From NCBI GenBank assembly GCA_020025075.1, contig JAHHSR010000041.1, positions 1 to 14,168 of the forward strand: a stretch of DNA of 14,168 nt. Direction: 5' to 3'. The stretch's first letter is position 1, and each line of letters opens with the position of its first letter. This DNA comes from Pectinatus sp. Lineage in GTDB: Bacteria; Bacillota; Negativicutes; Selenomonadales; Selenomonadaceae. Position numbers and translations under genes: made by a program. The notes under the pieces are model-generated. The model worked only from the letters and a program-made list of their open reading frames with translations, was not told where the DNA came from and ran no database searches. This document shows, one piece after another, positions 12,324 to 14,168 of the stretch.

Positions 12324-14054
12324 TTAAATCTTGAATTTTTGTACGGTAGCCTGCAGCTCGCCCGCCATCTTGGAAAGATTCTGGCTGGCAGAGGCAATTT
12401 CTTCGATGGAAGCGGATTGTTCTTCGGTTGCAGCGGAAATGGTCTGCGTTTCTTCCGAGGCGCCCTTGCTTTCATCATCAATCTTATTGGTCGATTCGAC
12501 GACATCTTGAATGCTGCTCGTGATTTCTTCAATAGCAGCCGAGATATTGCGAATTTGGTCGGTGATGGAAAGGACCATCTTTAATATTTGACTGAAGCTG
12601 TCGCCGGCGCTCGAAACGACTTCAGCGCCAGTATGCACTTCATTTTTGCCATCATTCATGAAAGCAACGGCATTATTGGTCTTTTCTTGTACCTGTTCGA
12701 TAAGCGAGGTGATTTGCTTGGCTGCATTTTGCGATTGTTCGGCGAGTTTTCTTACCTCTTCGGCGACGACAGCAAAGCCTTTGCCCGCTTCGCCGGCACG
12801 CGCCGCTTCAATAGCCGCGTTTAAGGCCAAAAGATTTGTTTGGCTGGCGATGCTGGAGATGACATCGACAATCTGGCCGATTTGCTTGGATTCTTCTTCT
12901 AATGCCGCAACGACATCGGCGGTGTTGTTGGTCTTTTCTTCGATGATTTTCATCTGCTCAACAGCGTGGCGGATAGCTTCTTCCCCCGTATTGGCGGTAT
13001 TTGCTGTCTGTTCGGCTGCGCCGGAGACGGTCTGGGCATTTTGCGCAGCTTGCTGGATGGCATCTGAAATCTGCTGGATAATATTATTGGCGCTATTAAT
13101 CTGGCTGAGCTGCTTTTCGGCTCCGTCAGCGACAGATGTAACAGAGTTTGCCACCTGATTTGATGCTTGGGCGGACTGTTCAGCACTTGCCGAAAGCTCA
13201 TCGGAAGAGGCGGCAAGTTCATTGGCCGAAGAGAAGAGGCGCTTTAAAAGGTTGCTTATGTTGTCTTGTAGCTTGTGCACGGCACGTGACAATTCGCCAA
13301 ATTCGCTTTCATCGTTTAGGTGGTTAAGGGGAACCTTGTGTGAAAAATCGCCAGTTGAAAGGACGGTGAGAAAATCAATGATAGAACCCAATCTATTTAA
13401 AATCTGGCGAGTAATCGTGGTACCGAGGAAAATGCCGAGCAGTATGCAGATGACGATAATGGAAACAAAGATGGTATTGGCAAAGGCAGCGGCAGAGCGC
13501 GAAGCCTCGAGCGCATTTTGCGCATCTTGCGTTGTTATCGTAGTCAAGTCGCGCAGGTTATCATTAAAGGTCTTTACCTTAGAAACGCCTTGTTCTTCGT
13601 AAAGGGCATATGCTTCTGCATTGAGGTCGTCTTTTGATGAGGCAAGGGCAATAACCTTACTTCTTACCGCACGATAGCTTTGTACTTCGTTTCTGACACT
13701 TTCGATTTTTGCCTTGGCCTGAGCCGATAGGTCAGGAAGCTTGGCGTAATTTTCGAGATTTTGGTCGAAAACCTTATTGCAGTTTTCGATGTCGTTTTTA
13801 AGTGCTTCCTTTTGGCTAGGCTCGTTGGTGAGTATCATAGCAAAGACGTCAGCTTCAGCTTGGCGAGAAGCATCTTTGCAGGCGGCTGTATATTTGATGG
13901 CGTTTAAGTTTTGGTTATAGATATCTTCTAGCGCCTGATTTGATTGCTGCAAAAAATAATATCCCGTGCCGCCGGTGCAAACGAGACCCAAAAGCAAGAC
14001 GATGATTAAAAGTGCCATTTTCTTGCTGACACGCATGTTGTTGATAAAGTTCAT
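12324..14054 (-). CDS. Methyl-accepting chemotaxis protein, four-helix-bundle sensor type
   Basis: This 576-residue membrane chemoreceptor signals to CheA/CheW. A short basic N-terminus precedes TM1 (about 12-33, MALLIIVLLLGLVCTGGTGYY). The external domain (about 34-190) is helical and charged, like the four-helix-bundle (4HB_MCP) sensors that bind small ligands. TM2 (about 194-214) leads into a HAMP domain (about 215-270) and a long coiled-coil signalling domain. Its hairpin tip, IASQTNLLALNAAIEAARAGEAGKGFAVVAEEVRKLAEQS (402-441), is the invariant CheA/CheW contact. Gln/Glu-rich methylation-type helices flank it (for example EEQSASIEEIASAS near 544-557). No C-terminal CheR/CheB-binding pentapeptide is present. 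The ATG (14052-14054) follows AAGGAGTGG on the minus strand. No che genes are adjacent. The ligand cannot be inferred. Confidence 0.95.
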   Translation of the reverse strand: MNFINNMRVSKKMALLIIVLLLGLVCTGGTGYYFLQQSNQALEDIYNQNLNAIKYTAACKDASRQAEADVFAMILTNEPSQKEALKNDIENCNKVFDQNLENYAKLPDLSAQAKAKIESVRNEVQSYRAVRSKVIALASSKDDLNAEAYALYEEQGVSKVKTFNDNLRDLTTITTQDAQNALEASRSAAAFANTIFVSIIVICILLGIFLGTTITRQILNRLGSIIDFLTVLSTGDFSHKVPLNHLNDESEFGELSRAVHKLQDNISNLLKRLFSSANELAASSDELSASAEQSAQASNQVANSVTSVADGAEKQLSQINSANNIIQQISDAIQQAAQNAQTVSGAAEQTANTANTGEEAIRHAVEQMKIIEEKTNNTADVVAALEEESKQIGQIVDVISSIASQTNLLALNAAIEAARAGEAGKGFAVVAEEVRKLAEQSQNAAKQITSLIEQVQEKTNNAVAFMNDGKNEVHTGAEVVSSAGDSFSQILKMVLSITDQIRNISAAIEEITSSIQDVVESTNKIDDESKGASEETQTISAATEEQSASIEEIASASQNLSKMAGELQATVQKFKI

Positions 14055-14113
14055 GATACCACTCCTTACAAAATTTAATAACTAATAAAGAAAGTGAATA
14101 AAAATGAAGTCTA

Positions 14114-14168
14114 TAATTTATCATAATCCGCCAGAAGACTCCTTCCTCTTAGGTGGGAGATGAATGGC
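14114..14168 (+). mobile_element. IS200/IS605-like tnpB 3'-end / omegaRNA-like remnant, copy B (cut by window edge)
   Basis: This segment is the gap-free partner of 232-286. CTCC pairs with GGAG and the inner CCT with AGG around CTT, so the hairpin is kept although its arms differ in sequence from copy A. One reading frame ends NPPEDSFLLGGR-TGA, resembling a TnpB C-terminus. No tnpB body lies upstream; the neighbour is the divergent chemoreceptor start, 60 bases away. Whether an element continues beyond the window cannot be seen. Confidence 0.5.

Noticed and set aside
12646..13158. 170-codon plus-strand frame opposite the chemoreceptor
   Set aside because: It is an antisense shadow of the repetitive signalling domain, with Ser/Ala/Cys-rich nonsense composition.
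232..14168. Composite transposon bounded by the two related repeats
   Set aside because: The repeats are in direct orientation, about 70 percent identical and lack any transposase; the enclosed genes are ordinary chromosomal functions, so a mobile unit of this size is not supported.
1..14168. CRISPR array, tRNA or rRNA genes
   Set aside because: No regularly spaced direct repeats, cloverleaf-like segments or conserved ribosomal RNA motifs were found; GCCGCGGCAG near 451 resembles a 16S motif only over a few bases.

Overview
The window looks like a chromosomal segment of a low- to mid-GC anaerobic Firmicute. Family choice and codon style (AddA, a FakA-like DAK2 protein, MqnA, a long FtsA-like protein) make the class Negativicutes a reasonable guess, but nothing here proves it. 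Gene orientation changes often, and most genes form one- or two-gene units separated by good hairpin terminators.

Left edge (1-774): the 5' end of an AT-rich iron-containing alcohol dehydrogenase on the minus strand, a short IS200/IS605-like tnpB-3'-end (omegaRNA-like) remnant directly upstream of its ribosome binding site, then about 450 bases with only a 21-codon ORF, palindromes, possible divergent promoters and two perfect 16-bp hairpins. A second copy of the remnant forms the right edge (14114-14168), upstream of a chemoreceptor gene.

Centre-left (775-8355): addA (minus, helicase-nuclease, without an adjacent addB), a lone accC-type biotin carboxylase (plus) with several atypical residues and no accB beside it, and a 736-residue FtsA/PilM-type ATPase (minus) whose C-terminal half is built of repeated 'NG ... 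DGD' modules. The FtsA-like gene is transcribed divergently from a FakA/DAK2-like gene (8650-9957, plus) whose metal-binding motif is degenerate, so it may be a pseudokinase.

Centre-right (9958-11708): a gene-free, AT-rich 412-base region contains four perfect DnaA boxes within 82 bases, a candidate replication origin or DnaA-binding site. It is followed by a plus-strand cluster: a 50-residue helical protein, mqnA (chorismate dehydratase of the futalosine menaquinone route) and a 97-residue cysteine-rich protein. The mqnA leader has a strong Shine-Dalgarno separated from the AUG by an 8-bp hairpin that would restore normal spacing.

Right (11723-14168): an unrecognised 165-residue protein and a four-helix-bundle methyl-accepting chemotaxis protein, both minus, each with a terminator. 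The strongest leads are the FtsA-like repeat tail, the degenerate FakA-like protein beside it, the DnaA-box cluster, the mqnA leader hairpin and the paired omegaRNA-like remnants. No CRISPR array, tRNA, rRNA or intact transposase was seen.
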